64,000 bases of DNA from a bacterium (GTDB taxonomy: Bacteria > Pseudomonadota > Alphaproteobacteria > Caulobacterales > Caulobacteraceae). Of the stretch, positions 24,218 to 34,600 are shown one piece after another (position 1 is the first letter of the stretch; the number at the start of each line of letters is the position of its first letter). The stretch spans positions 62,001 through 126,000 of the forward strand of contig JAVBXP010000021.1 in assembly GCA_030824495.1 (NCBI GenBank), written 5' to 3'. The position numbers and the translations under genes were made by a program. The notes under the pieces were generated by a model. It ran no database searches. It was not told the DNA's origin and saw only the letters and a list, made by a program, of their open reading frames with translations.

Positions 24218-25899
24218 TGTGCGGCATCGCTGGCGTCATCGGACCGGGCGGCTCAGCCCGGCCCATGATCGAGGCCCTCACCCACCGTGGCCCCAACGGG
24301 GTCTTCGTCGAAGAGGCGCCGGGTCGTTCACTCGCCCATGCCCGGCTGTCAATCATCGACCTGGAGGGCGGTTGGCAACCGCTGCACGCCGCGGGCTGCA
24401 CCGTCATCGGCAACGGCGAGATCTACAACTATGTCGAGCTGGCTCAGGAATTCGGCCTGGCCGACCAACTTGCGACCGGCTCGGATTTCGAACCGCTGCT
24501 GCACATCTACGCCCAGGAAGGACCTGCCGCCTTCCAGCGTCTGCGCGGCATGTACGCCTTTTGCCTGATTGGCGCCGATGGGCGGACCTGGCTGGTTCGC
24601 GATCCCTTCGGGATCAAGCCGCTCTATGTGTTGGAGTATGAAGGCGCGGTCGCCTTCGCCTCCGAGCCCCGCGCCTTCTTGGCCGCCGGCCTGATCGCGC
24701 CGGAGCTTTCGGAGGATCGCGCGCGCGAATTGCTGGCGTTCAACTACACCCTGACCGACGAGACGATCTTCAAGGGCCTGCGCCGGCTGGAGCCCGGCGA
24801 GATCGTCGAGGTGGCGGGCGGCAACCTGGTCCCTCACGGCGTTCGCCCTGCTGTTCCGGCAAGGACCGCGCGTGGCGGCGATGAAGCCGCCCTGCTTTCG
24901 CAGCTGGATAAGGTTCTGGAAAACAGCGTCGCGGTCCATCAGCGCTCTGACGTTCCCTATGGCCTGTTCCTCTCCGGCGGCATCGACTCCGCCACCATCG
25001 CAACCCTGATGTCGCGGTTGAACGAACGGCCGGTCACCGCCTTCACCTGCGGGTTCGACGCTCCCGGTGCGCGCGACGAACGCGCCCAGGCCGAGCGGGT
25101 CGCCAAGGCCCTGAACCTCGACTGGCGCGAGACGACCTTCGGCGAGGAGGATTTCTGGCGGATCCTGCCCCAGGTCGCCTGGGCCATGGACGACCCGACC
25201 GCCGACTATGCGAGCCTGCCGACCTACAAATTGGCGGAGGCCGCCAAGGGGACCCTGACCGTGGTGCTGACCGGCGAAGGCGGCGACGAGCTGTTCGGCG
25301 GCTATGGCCGCTACCGCCGCGCCCTGCGTCCCGCCTGGCTCGGCGGCCGGGCGGCCGAACCGCGTGCAGACGCCGCGATCGTAGGCCGTTGGCGCCGGCA
25401 GGCCGCGCCCCCGCAAGGCCTGACCCGCCTGCAACAGGCCCAGTGGTCCGACATCGCCACCTGGCTGCCCAACGATCTGCTGACGAAGCTTGATCGCTGC
25501 CTGATGGCGCATGGACTGGAGGGCCGCACCCCGTTCCTGGACGCTCAGGTGGCCGAGTTCGCCTTCCCCCTGCCCGACCGCTTCAAGGTGCGCGGGCGCT
25601 ATGGGAAATGGCTGCTGCGCAAGTGGCTGGAGCAAGCCTGCCCGGCAGCCGAGCCCTGGGCGCGCAAGCAAGGCTTCACCGTGCCTGTGGACGCCTGGAT
25701 TGAGCCCCGCGCCGGCGAGATCGGCCGACGTATCGGTCAGGTGGCCGCCGTCCGGCAGGTGCTTGGCTCGGACGCCGCCGCGGGCGTTTTCGCGACGCCG
25801 GGCGCGGCGCGCTGGCCGCTGTTGTTCTTCGCCGTGTGGTCCCTGATCCATCTTGAAGGCGCGTCTCCCGACGAGGCGCTCGACGCCGTCGCCGGCTGA
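24217..25899 (+). CDS. asnB: Asparagine synthase (glutamine-hydrolysing) family amidotransferase
   Basis: The product is 560 residues. MCGIAG places the catalytic Cys2 of the N-terminal glutaminase domain at the start, and THRGPNG and GNGEIYNY follow. The C-terminal synthetase domain has the PP-loop SGGIDS (residues 253-258) and the GEGGDELFGGYGRY segment. It would transfer glutamine-derived ammonia to an activated carboxylate. It could make asparagine, but many relatives beside glycosyltransferases instead modify surface polysaccharide sugars. The coupling to the glycosyltransferase favours that second role, as an inference. The symbol reflects family, not proven function. Confidence 0.85.
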   Translation: MCGIAGVIGPGGSARPMIEALTHRGPNGVFVEEAPGRSLAHARLSIIDLEGGWQPLHAAGCTVIGNGEIYNYVELAQEFGLADQLATGSDFEPLLHIYAQEGPAAFQRLRGMYAFCLIGADGRTWLVRDPFGIKPLYVLEYEGAVAFASEPRAFLAAGLIAPELSEDRARELLAFNYTLTDETIFKGLRRLEPGEIVEVAGGNLVPHGVRPAVPARTARGGDEAALLSQLDKVLENSVAVHQRSDVPYGLFLSGGIDSATIATLMSRLNERPVTAFTCGFDAPGARDERAQAERVAKALNLDWRETTFGEEDFWRILPQVAWAMDDPTADYASLPTYKLAEAAKGTLTVVLTGEGGDELFGGYGRYRRALRPAWLGGRAAEPRADAAIVGRWRRQAAPPQGLTRLQQAQWSDIATWLPNDLLTKLDRCLMAHGLEGRTPFLDAQVAEFAFPLPDRFKVRGRYGKWLLRKWLEQACPAAEPWARKQGFTVPVDAWIEPRAGEIGRRIGQVAAVRQVLGSDAAAGVFATPGAARWPLLFFAVWSLIHLEGASPDEALDAVAG

Positions 25900-25981
25900 T
25901 CAGCGCAACCCTCGTCGTTCGGACTGGTTATCGAGACCGGTCCACCCTACCTGCCATTGAAGCTTCACCCTGGAGACACCG

Positions 25982-27205
25982 ATGCGCCGCCTCTTGCTCA
26001 CCACCGCCCTAGCGACCCTGGTCGCAGCCTGCAGCGGCGGCGACGGCCAAGCCGCGGCCCAAGGCGGCGCGCCGCTGGAAACCAAGCCGGCCAACGCACC
26101 GGATCAAAAACCGGCCTTCGCGGGCCAGACCCGGGCGCCGGCGGTGAACTCCAACGTCGCCTATGAGGTTCAGACCGTCGCCGAGGGACTGAACAAGCCA
26201 TGGGGCCTCGCATTCCTGCCGGACGGCCGTCTGCTGATCACCGAGAAGTCGAGCGGCCAGCTCCGCATCCTCGGGACAGATGGCAAGCTGTCGGCGCCGG
26301 TCGCCGGCCTGCCGCCTGTCGATGGCCGCAACCAGGGCGGCCTGCTCGGCCTCGCCGTCGATCCGAAATTCGCCCAGAACGGCCTGATCTATTGGAGCTA
26401 TTCCGAGCCGCAGGCTGAAGGCGCCAACAACACAGGCGTGGCGCGCGGCAAGCTGGTGGATGGCAAGGTCGAGAACGTCCAGGTCATCTTCCACCAGACG
26501 CCGTCGCTCGCCTCCACCCTGCACTTTGGCGGCCGACTGGTTTTCGCCAAGGACGGAACCCTGTTCGTCACCACCGGCGAGCGCTCGATCTTGCCCGGCC
26601 GGGTCCAGGCACAGCAGCTGGACGGCACACTGGGCAAGGTGGTCCGCATCAACGCCGACGGCTCGATTCCCAAGGACAACCCCTTCGTCGGCAAGCCTGG
26701 TGTGAAGCCCGAGATCTGGTCCTACGGTCACCGCAACATTCAGTCCGCCGTCATCGATCCGAAGACCGGCAAGCTGTGGGAAGTCGAGCACGGCGCGCGC
26801 GGCGGCGACGAACTGAACCAGCCGGAAAAGGGCAAGAACTACGGCTGGCCGACCATCACCTATGGCGTGGAGTATTCCGGCAAACCGATCGGCGAGGGCC
26901 TGACCGCCAAGGACGGGCTGGAACAGCCGGTCTACTACTGGGACCCGGTGATCGGGCCGTCAGGCATGGCCTTCTATGACGCGGGCCTGTTCCCGGCCTG
27001 GAAGGACAGCGTGTTCGTCGGCTCGCTAGCTCAGAAGCACCTGACCCGCCTGGTGATGAAGAACGGCAAGGTGGTCGGCGAGGAGCGCCTGCTGGTCGAC
27101 CAGAACGAGCGCATCCGCGACGTCATCGTCGGCCCCGACGGCGCGCTCTATGTGGCGACCGACAACGAAAAGGGCCGCGTGCTGAAGATCGTCCCGAAGG
27201 GATAA
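25982..27205 (+). CDS. PQQ-dependent aldose sugar dehydrogenase (soluble-GDH/YliI family), lipoprotein-like
   Basis: The product is 407 residues. The N-terminus [17 protein letters not shown] has a lipobox-type LVAAC (Cys about residue 17), so it is predicted to be exported and lipid-anchored. After a ~40-residue linker, six-bladed propeller motifs of the glucose/sorbosone dehydrogenase family appear: [55 protein letters not shown] and GPSGMAFY. Relatives oxidise sugars with PQQ and calcium. No PQQ synthesis gene is in the window. A GGAG lies six bases before the ATG. The gene is followed by a large inverted repeat. Confidence 0.88.
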   Translation: MRRLLLTTALATLVAACSGGDGQAAAQGGAPLETKPANAPDQKPAFAGQTRAPAVNSNVAYEVQTVAEGLNKPWGLAFLPDGRLLITEKSSGQLRILGTDGKLSAPVAGLPPVDGRNQGGLLGLAVDPKFAQNGLIYWSYSEPQAEGANNTGVARGKLVDGKVENVQVIFHQTPSLASTLHFGGRLVFAKDGTLFVTTGERSILPGRVQAQQLDGTLGKVVRINADGSIPKDNPFVGKPGVKPEIWSYGHRNIQSAVIDPKTGKLWEVEHGARGGDELNQPEKGKNYGWPTITYGVEYSGKPIGEGLTAKDGLEQPVYYWDPVIGPSGMAFYDAGLFPAWKDSVFVGSLAQKHLTRLVMKNGKVVGEERLLVDQNERIRDVIVGPDGALYVATDNEKGRVLKIVPKG

Positions 27206-27225
27206 CCGCCCACGACCGCCACTAT

Positions 27226-27336
27226 CGTCATCCTCCGGTCTCGCGAAGCGAGATCCGGGGGACCCAAGCGGCCTATCTAGTTCGGAAACCCCGTTTGGGT
27301 CCCCCGGATCAGCCTACGGCTGCCCGGAGGATGACG
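27226..27336. repeat. Compound inverted repeat between convergent genes
   Basis: The outer 13-bp arms (27226-27238 and 27324-27336, CGTCATCCTCCGG) and the inner 16-bp arms (27252-27267 and 27295-27310) are both perfectly complementary. A GC-rich loop joins them. The element sits between two convergent genes and its transcript would fold into a long hairpin from either strand, so it may help end transcription. Its GGGACCCA/TCATCC words recur in the repeat at 47322-47432. Confidence 0.85.
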
Positions 27337-27346
27337 AGCGATAATT

Positions 27347-28459
27347 CTAAAGCCCCAAACGCCCAGCCACCTCTTCGCCGATCGCCAGCGAGGATGTCAG
27401 GCCGGGGCTCTCAATCCCAAACAAAGTGACGAGACCGGTCATGCCGTGCGCTTGCGGTCCGTCGATGCGGAAATCAGGCTGCGGCTCGCCGGGGCCATGC
27501 AGCTTGGGCCGGATGCCAGCATAGTCAGGCGCCAATGCGCGATCGGGCAGGCCGGGCCAGAATTTGCGGATATAGCTGTAAAACTCGCCCGCACGGGCCG
27601 GATCGACGCTGTAGTCGATCTCATCCACAAACTGTAGATCCGGGCCGAACACCGCCTGGCCCCCAAGATCGCGTCGATAGTGCGTGCCCAATGCGCCTGG
27701 GATCGGCGGCGGATAGATCAGGCGCGCGAAAGGCGCCCTGCCGCTCAGCCGGAAATAGACGCCCTTGCCGTAGTGGAGCGGCGGAATGGTTTCCTTCGGG
27801 AACCCCTCGATCTCCGCGGCGACGGCCTGGGCGGACAGCCCCGGCGCAGTCACTAGAATTCGAGCGGTCAATGTAGTTGGCTCGGCGCCGCCGGCGCGAA
27901 TTGAGAAACCGCCGCCGTCCAGAGGGGTCGCGCCCTCGAACGGCGTGGAGGTCACCACCGCCCCGCCGGCCGCCTCGATCTCGCCCTGCAGCGCCAGCAT
28001 GTAGCCGTGACTGTCGAACACCCCGCTCTGCGGCGAGATCAGCGCCCCTTCGCAGGCGAGCTCAGGCTCCAGGGCCAGGGCCTGCGCCTTGGTCAAATGC
28101 GCCATGCCCTCGACGTCGTTAGTCCGAGCCTGTTCGAGAATGCCGTCCAGTCGTCCGACTTCCTCAGCGTTGGTCGCCACCACCAGCTTGCCGCAGCGGT
28201 CGTAGGCGACCTTATGACTGTCGAGGAAGGCGTAGAGCGCGCGGCGCCCGGCCACGCAGAGCCGGGCCTTCAAAGAGCCGGTGGGATAGTAGAGCCCGCC
28301 ATGGATCACCTCGGAGTTTCGCGCCGAAACGCCCTCTCCGATGATCGGCCCGGACTCGAGCACAGCCACCACCAGGCCGCGCTTCGATAGCGCATACCCA
28401 CAGGCGAGGCCGACAGCCCCTGCCCCCACTACAACCGCGTCGAAATCAAAATCCGCCAT
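27347..28459 (-). CDS. FAD-dependent oxidoreductase, L-2-hydroxyglutarate oxidase (LhgO)-like
   Basis: The product is 370 residues. The dinucleotide motif GAGAVG (residues 12-17) and VLESG at the end of the second strand bind FAD. ARNSEVIHGGLYYP and the C-terminal LFGIESPGLTSSLAIGE are strongly characteristic of the LhgO/L-2-hydroxyglutarate dehydrogenase family, which oxidises L-2-hydroxyglutarate to 2-oxoglutarate and feeds electrons to quinone or oxygen. The exact substrate is not proven. I chose the ATG at 28459 (MADFDFDAVVV); the longer frame to 28612 adds a basic stretch unlike the family. It ends just after the compound inverted repeat. Confidence 0.88.
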   Translation of the reverse strand: MADFDFDAVVVGAGAVGLACGYALSKRGLVVAVLESGPIIGEGVSARNSEVIHGGLYYPTGSLKARLCVAGRRALYAFLDSHKVAYDRCGKLVVATNAEEVGRLDGILEQARTNDVEGMAHLTKAQALALEPELACEGALISPQSGVFDSHGYMLALQGEIEAAGGAVVTSTPFEGATPLDGGGFSIRAGGAEPTTLTARILVTAPGLSAQAVAAEIEGFPKETIPPLHYGKGVYFRLSGRAPFARLIYPPPIPGALGTHYRRDLGGQAVFGPDLQFVDEIDYSVDPARAGEFYSYIRKFWPGLPDRALAPDYAGIRPKLHGPGEPQPDFRIDGPQAHGMTGLVTLFGIESPGLTSSLAIGEEVAGRLGL

Positions 28460-28596
28460 GCCTCTGGCGTAGCTGAACGACACCGGTCTGCAAACCGCCA
28501 GACGGCCTCGACGGGACCTTGGCAAAAACGTTCCACCTTTGTTCTTGACTTGCCCGGTTGGCCCGATTTGATCCGTGCGGGGCCGGGGCAAGGAAC

Positions 28597-29517
28597 ATGA
28601 GCGACACGACAAACTTGGTGCTGTTCGCCATCCTGGCCAATTTCGCCTACATGGCGGCCCTAGCGCTGGTCGCTATCGGCCTGGGAACATTGATCGCTCG
28701 ACGGCGAGAGCGCTTTTTGCTGCGGAAGCGACGTGAGACCGCGTCTAGTGATGGCGCGCGAATCCGCAGTCGAATAACGCGAATGGCGCGGCCGACGCTG
28801 CTGATGACCCCGACAAAGCAGCCCAGCTTCTCGAAAATGGGTGGGCGGCCGGAACTTCCCGAGGGCCAAGCTTGGCCATTCGGCGACAAGCTCCCCCTTT
28901 CCTTCCTGACACAGATCGATCTCGCCGAAGCGCGCGCGGCCGGCGGTCCAGACTGGCTGCCCGAGGATGGACGGCTCTACGCATTCTATGACGAGCCGCG
29001 CATGGACTGCGCTGACCTTGTGCGCGTCATCCATAGTCGCGAACCCGCGGGCGAGCCCGCGCCCTATCCGTACGAGGTTTCGCCCAAGCTTCGCTTTACT
29101 GCACGGCCAATTGCGTTTCTGCGGCTTCAGTCCGTCCCCAGCCTTGACTGGCTCGGCGTCGACGTCCGCGAACTGGATGACAACATCGACCTTGATGAAC
29201 TCGCCAACCTGCCGAATGAGCCGTTTGGCGATGAGCTCCAGCACCGGGTCGGCGGCTATCCCTCCGAAATCCAGGAGGAACAGATGGCCCTCACCTGCGA
29301 GCGGATCCGCCGCGGCCGGCACCCATACGAGGACGAGGAACCAACCCAGGCGATGCAGCGCGCCTCAAAGGCCTGGCGACTATTGCTGCAGATCGACTCC
29401 GACCCGGGCCTCAAGATGAACTGGGGCGACGGCGGGATGCTCTACGTCTTTATTCGCGAGCAGGACGCACGAAAGGGCGACTTCTCCCAGACCGTGACGA
29501 TCACCCAGACCTACTGA
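28597..29517 (+). CDS. DUF1963 (YwqG-like) protein with N-terminal membrane anchor
   Basis: The product is 306 residues from the ATG at 28597 (AAGGAA just upstream). It begins with a transmembrane segment (about residues 8-33) and a basic stop-transfer run, so the rest is probably cytoplasmic. The remainder shows the DUF1963 pattern: KMGGRPELPEGQAWP, LSFLTQIDLAEA, LYAFYDE and the late MNWGDGGMLYVFIRE. The family's role is unknown; it is found in many bacteria near stress or immunity genes. No partner is evident in this neighbourhood. Confidence 0.75.
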   Translation: MSDTTNLVLFAILANFAYMAALALVAIGLGTLIARRRERFLLRKRRETASSDGARIRSRITRMARPTLLMTPTKQPSFSKMGGRPELPEGQAWPFGDKLPLSFLTQIDLAEARAAGGPDWLPEDGRLYAFYDEPRMDCADLVRVIHSREPAGEPAPYPYEVSPKLRFTARPIAFLRLQSVPSLDWLGVDVRELDDNIDLDELANLPNEPFGDELQHRVGGYPSEIQEEQMALTCERIRRGRHPYEDEEPTQAMQRASKAWRLLLQIDSDPGLKMNWGDGGMLYVFIREQDARKGDFSQTVTITQTY

Positions 29518-29587
29518 GGCGGTATGCAAACCGGCAGCGCCCGCCTAGCTTGACCATAATCATAAGAACGACGCGGGGAGACGACGG

Positions 29588-30766
29588 ATGCTGAGGATGA
29601 AACTGGCCATGGCGGCCATGGCGGCGACGCTGCTGCCGACCGCGGCTTTGGCGCAGCAGCCCCCGCCGTCGATGGGCGCCTCGATCCTGATGTGGTCCCC
29701 GGATCAGCAGAAGGAAGGCTACAAAACCATGGAGAAACTGGCCGCGCACAAGGTCGTGCCGCGCGGCCCAAGTGTTTTCCCCCTGCCCGCCGGCGCGCCC
29801 ATCGAGCCTAAGGTGACCATCGACGGCAACCAGATGAGCGTCGATGAATTCATGGCCGCCTATCGGGTCTCGGGCCTGCTGGTGATCAAGGATGGCAAGG
29901 TCATCATGGAACGCTATGGCCTGGAGCGCGGGCCAAGCGATCGCTGGACCTCATTCTCGGTGGCCAAGTCGCTGACCTCGACCCTGGTCGGCGCGGCGAT
30001 TCAGGACGGCTACATCAAGAGCCTCAATGATCCGGTGACCACCTACATCCCCGAGCTCAAGGGCGGCGGATATGACGGCGTGACGGTCGGCCAGCTCATC
30101 ACCATGACCTCCGGCGTGAAGTGGAACGAGGACTACACCGACCTCAATTCCGACGTCGCCAAGGTCGGGCTCTCGATCATCGAGCCGGGGGTCAATCCGG
30201 TCGTCAGCTATATGCGCCGCCTGCCGCGCGCCGTGACGCCAGGGACCAAGTTCAACTACTCGACGGGCGAGACCGACCTGGTCGGGGTGCTGGTCTCCAA
30301 CGCTGTTGGAAAGCCGCTGTCGCAATACTTGTCCGAGAAGATCTGGGCGCCGTTCGGCATGGAACAGGACGCGATCTGGGTTGAGGATGTGGCCGGTCAC
30401 GAACGCGGCGGCTGCTGCATGTCCATGACCCTGCGCGACTATGGCCGGGTCGGCATGTTCATGCTGGGCGGCGGCAAGGCCGGCGGCAAACAGGTCGTGC
30501 CGGAGACCTGGACCAAGGAGGCCACATCCTCGCACATCCTGGTCGATCCGGCCCATCCCGAGGCTGGCGGCTACGGATACTTCTGGTGGATCAATCCGAA
30601 GGCAAAGGCCTATGAGGCGCTGGGCATTTTCGGCCAATCCATCACCACCTTCCCGGACGACAAACTGGTGATCGCCATAAACTCCGCCTGGCCGGCGGCC
30701 GACACCCAGGACCTCAACGCAGCTCGAGACAGCTTGACCGCCGCCATTAGGACGGCGTCGCGTTAG
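29588..30766 (+). CDS. Class C beta-lactamase-related serine hydrolase
   Basis: The product is 392 residues. A signal peptide (about residues 1-23, ending ALAQQ) directs export. The catalytic SxxK is SVAK at residues 124-127, and the Tyr of the second motif is in NYSTGETD (Tyr224). Later GGCCMSMTLRDYGRVG and WWINP segments are typical of the beta-lactamase-related esterases (6-aminohexanoate-dimer hydrolase type). Members act as esterases, amidases or peptidases; antibiotic resistance is not implied. The ATG at 29588 has a GGGGAGACG upstream sequence. Confidence 0.85.
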   Translation: MLRMKLAMAAMAATLLPTAALAQQPPPSMGASILMWSPDQQKEGYKTMEKLAAHKVVPRGPSVFPLPAGAPIEPKVTIDGNQMSVDEFMAAYRVSGLLVIKDGKVIMERYGLERGPSDRWTSFSVAKSLTSTLVGAAIQDGYIKSLNDPVTTYIPELKGGGYDGVTVGQLITMTSGVKWNEDYTDLNSDVAKVGLSIIEPGVNPVVSYMRRLPRAVTPGTKFNYSTGETDLVGVLVSNAVGKPLSQYLSEKIWAPFGMEQDAIWVEDVAGHERGGCCMSMTLRDYGRVGMFMLGGGKAGGKQVVPETWTKEATSSHILVDPAHPEAGGYGYFWWINPKAKAYEALGIFGQSITTFPDDKLVIAINSAWPAADTQDLNAARDSLTAAIRTASR

Positions 30767-30891
30767 CGACTTCCCTGCAGCTCAGCTCCAGACCCTGGAG
30801 ACGACCCGTGCGGGTTTCTACTGATAGGAGGAGTTCAGCGAGAAGCTCACGATGAGCGAAACCGGCAAGAGGTTTGCCAAGGAGTTTCGCC

Positions 30892-31584
30892 ATGTCCCAT
30901 CGCCTCATCGCGATCTGCGCCGCCCTTTGTGTCATCGGAACCGCCGCGCCGCCGGCGTTCTCCGCGCCGGCCGCCCCGCCGGCGAACTGGGATGGTTTGA
31001 CCAAGGTGCCGTCCAAACGCTTGGACGCCGTCTACCTGCTGCCGGGCGCCGATTTTCGCACCTACACCAAGGTGATGCTCGATCCGACTGAGGTCGCGTT
31101 CCGGAAGAACTGGGTGCGCGACTACAACGCCGACTCCATGGGGCTGGAAAACAGGATCAGCAGCTCCGACGCCCAGCAGATGCTCGACAAGGCGCGGACC
31201 GGTTTCGAAGAGGTGTTCACCAAGGCCTATACAGACGCCGGCTATCAGGTCGTCACGACTCCAGGCCCCGACGTGCTGCGCCTGCGCACCGGCGTCGCCA
31301 ATCTCTACGCTTCCGCGCCCGATCTGAAGACTGCGCAACGCTCTCGGACCTACAGCCGCGACGCCGGCTCGGCGACCCTCATCCTTGAAGCCCGCGACTC
31401 CGAGACCGGCGCGCTGCTTGGTCGCGCCGTCGACAGCCGGATCGCCGGGGATACCGGCCCCTACATCCGCAATAGCGTGACCAACCGCTCGGACTTCGAG
31501 GAAATGTTCCGTACCTGGGCGAAGATCAGCATCAATGGCCTGGCCGAGCTGAAGGCGATGTCGCCCATTCCCGGCGGCTCCTAA
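30892..31584 (+). CDS. DUF3313 family exported protein
   Basis: The product is 230 residues from the ATG at 30892, which has AAGGAG eight bases upstream (30879-30884). The leader MSHRLIAICAALCVIGTAAPPAFS is a signal peptide. The mature part contains YLLPGADFRTYTKVMLDP and a long helical/strand alternation typical of DUF3313, a family of periplasmic or lipid-anchored proteins of unknown function. No lipobox Cys is seen here, so it is probably soluble in the periplasm. It is convergent with iorAB and shares a terminator with it. Confidence 0.72.
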   Translation: MSHRLIAICAALCVIGTAAPPAFSAPAAPPANWDGLTKVPSKRLDAVYLLPGADFRTYTKVMLDPTEVAFRKNWVRDYNADSMGLENRISSSDAQQMLDKARTGFEEVFTKAYTDAGYQVVTTPGPDVLRLRTGVANLYASAPDLKTAQRSRTYSRDAGSATLILEARDSETGALLGRAVDSRIAGDTGPYIRNSVTNRSDFEEMFRTWAKISINGLAELKAMSPIPGGS

Positions 31585-31597
31585 ACCAGGGGTGAAA

Positions 31598-31617
31598 GGC
31601 GCCCCTAGCCGGGCGCC
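31598..31617. terminator. Bidirectional hairpin between DUF3313 gene and iorAB
   Basis: A perfect 7-bp G+C stem (31598-31604 with 31611-31617) encloses CTAGCC, which contains the iorAB stop codon. The plus-strand tail is TTCTCC and the minus-strand tail TTTCACC, so T-runs are short and termination would be modest in both directions. Confidence 0.55.
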
Positions 31618-34600
31618 TTCTCCCACTTGGCCCACAGCTTGGCTTCATCGGCCTTGGCGACCTTCACCGAGGCCTCCTTGATGTGGCCGAAGCCGCGCAC
31701 GCCCTGCGGAACTGACGCGAGCTCGACGGCCAGCGGCAGATTTTCCGCTGTCAGCCGCGCAAGTAGCCGCTCAAGGCCGGCCTCGTAGTCGGTGATCAGG
31801 CCGCGCTCCATCTTCCGCTCCTCGCTCGCACCGAAGATGTCGAGCGGGGTGCCACGTAATCCCTTCAGCTTGGCGAGCAGCGGGAAGGCTGCGTCCAGCA
31901 TCCAGCCGCCGAACTCGATCTTCCTCGGCTTGCCGTCGGCATCCTTGGGCGCCAGCAACGGGGGGGCCAGCCAGACCTTGGTCTTGCCGCCCTTGAAGGT
32001 CCCGTCGCGCTCGGCGGCGAACCGGCCGTCCGTATAGAGTCGAGCGACCTCGTACTCGTCCTTATAGGCCATCAGCTTGTAGAGATTGGTCGCCACCGCG
32101 CGGGTAAGCGTTTCGGTCCCAAAGATCGCCTCGGCCGAAGCCACCTTGGCCACCTTGTCCAGATAGCGCTTGGCGTAGGCGCCGTTCTGATAGGCGGTGA
32201 GTTCGCGGCCGCGATGAGCGATCAGTTCCCCCAGGGGCATGGTCTGCGGCGTCGGCACATCGGCCTCGGCGGGACCACGCAGCGACGGATCGTGCGCCAC
32301 GCGGCGTCCCAATTCAAAGGCCTGCAGGTTCGCATCGGCCTGGACGCCGTTCAGCCGGATCGCCCGATATACGGCGCGGCTGGAAAGCGGGACCAACCCC
32401 TTCTGCCAGGCGAAACCGACCATGATCATGTTGGCGTAGATGGCGTCGCCGAAGTTGGTCTCCGCCAGATGGTGAGCTGGGCATTCGTCATAGGACTTGC
32501 TGGCCGCCTTGATCCGCCGCGCCATCGAGCCGGAGTCGAAACGCACGTCGCGGTCGGTGACGAAATCGGCCGTCGGGGCGAAGTCCTCGTTGCCCACCGC
32601 TACGGTCCGATCCTTGGCGTAGAGCGCCAGGGCGTCCGCGCCCGCCGCCGAGAGGATATCGCAGGCGATCAGCACATGGGCCGAGGCCGCCGGCACGCGT
32701 CCGCCGACCACCGTCTCCTCGGTCTCGCCGATGCGCACGTGGGAGAAAACCGCCCCGCCTTTCTGGGCAAGGCCGGTCATGTCCACTACCGAGGAGGCGC
32801 GGCCATCGACGTGAGCCGCCATCGCCAGGATCGAGGCGACCGTGGTTACCCCCGTTCCGCCGATGCCGGTGAAGACGATGTTACGGACGCCCTCCAGCGG
32901 CTCGAAGGTCGGCAGCGGCGTGGAATCGGCGGTCAGGGCAGGCAGCGACTTCGCCTGCGCATTCTCGCCGCCCTCGATGGTGACGAAGGAAGGGCAGAAG
33001 CCTTCAAGGCACGAATAGTCGGTGTTGCAGCTCGACTGGTTGATCTTGCGCTTGCGACCAAACTCGGTGTTCAGCGGCTCGATCGACACGCAGTTCGATT
33101 TCTTGGAGCAGTCGCCGCAGCCCTCGCAGACCAGAGGGTTGATGAAGACCCGCTTGGTCGCGGTCTCCATCTTGCCGCGCTTGCGCCGGCGGCGCTTCTC
33201 GGTGGCGCAAACCTGATCATAAAGCATCACCGTCGTGCCAGGCGTATCGCGCAGTTCCTTCTGGACCGTGATGAGGTCCGCGCGCGGCCGAACCTCCACG
33301 CCCGGCGCCAGGTCGTTGACGCCGTCGTAGCGGCTCGGATCGTCGGCGACGATGACGGTCTTGGTCACGCCTTCGGAGGCGAGCTGGCGGGTGATCTGGG
33401 CCGGGGTGAAGCCGCTCTCGGCCGCCTGGCCGCCCGTCATGGCGACCGCGTCGTTGAACAGCAGCTTGTAGGTGACGTGGGAATTGGCCGCCACCGATGC
33501 GCGGATCGCCAGCGAACCGGAGTGATTATAGGTGCCGTCGCCCAGGTTCACGAACACATGCGGCTCGGTCGTAAACGGCGCGGCGCCAACCCAACTCAGG
33601 CCCTCGCCGCCCATATGACTGTTCAGGTCGGTCTGCGGGTCGGAGAAGCTGGCCATGTAGTGGCAACCGATCCCGGCCAGGGCGCGCGAACCCTCCGGCA
33701 AGCGGGTCGAGGAATTGTGCGGGCAACCCGAGCAGAAGAACGGCTTGCGCTGCTGTTCGGCCGCCAGGGTGACGGCGGCCATCGAAGCGGCCGAAACCCG
33801 GCTGAGATAGTCATGGACCCGCTCCATGTGCGGACCCGGCGGCAACCGATCAGCTATGGCCAGCGCCACCTCCGCCACCGACAGCGAACCCAGTTCCGAT
33901 AGCAGCGAATGGCCCTGTTCGTCGGTCTTGCCGATGATGCGAGGCCGAGCATGGGCGGGCAGATCATAGAGCGCGGCGCGAGCCTGCACCTCAATCAGCG
34001 GCCGCTTGTGCTCGATCACCATCATGGTCTCGAGACCCGCCGCGAATGAGCGCAGGCCGGTCGGCTCCAGCGGCCAGGGCATGCCGACCTTGTAGATGGC
34101 CACGCCAAGGTCGGAGGCTTCCTTCGCCGAGATGCCCATGGCGGCGAAGGCCTCGATCACGTCCTTGTAGGCTTGGCCCTGGCAGACGATGCCCAGGCGC
34201 GGGCGCGCCGAACCCAGCATCACCCGGTCGATCTTGTTGGCGCGCGCAAACGCCAGGGCGGCGGGGATCTTGAAATTACGAAGCCGCCGTTCCTTGTCGA
34301 GCGGCTGATCCTTCAGGCGAATGCCGAGGCCGCCGGCCGGAATGTTGAAGTTGGCCGGGACGACGATCTGGTGGCGGTCGATGGAGACATCGATGGTCAC
34401 GCCGCTGTCCATGGTGTCGGCCAATGCGATCAGTCCGACCCAGAGGCCTGAGAACCGCGACATGGCGATGCCCATCAGGCCGTAGTCGAGCACTTCCTGG
34501 ACGTCGGCCGGCGACAGCACCGGCATTTCGAAATCCTGGAAGGCGTATTCCGACTGTGACGGAAGGGTCGAGGATTTGCAGTTGTGGTCATCGCCGGCCA

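Noticed and set aside
32214..33902. 562-residue plus-strand frame inside iorAB
   Set aside because: It is opposite a well-supported gene and has shadow-like composition.
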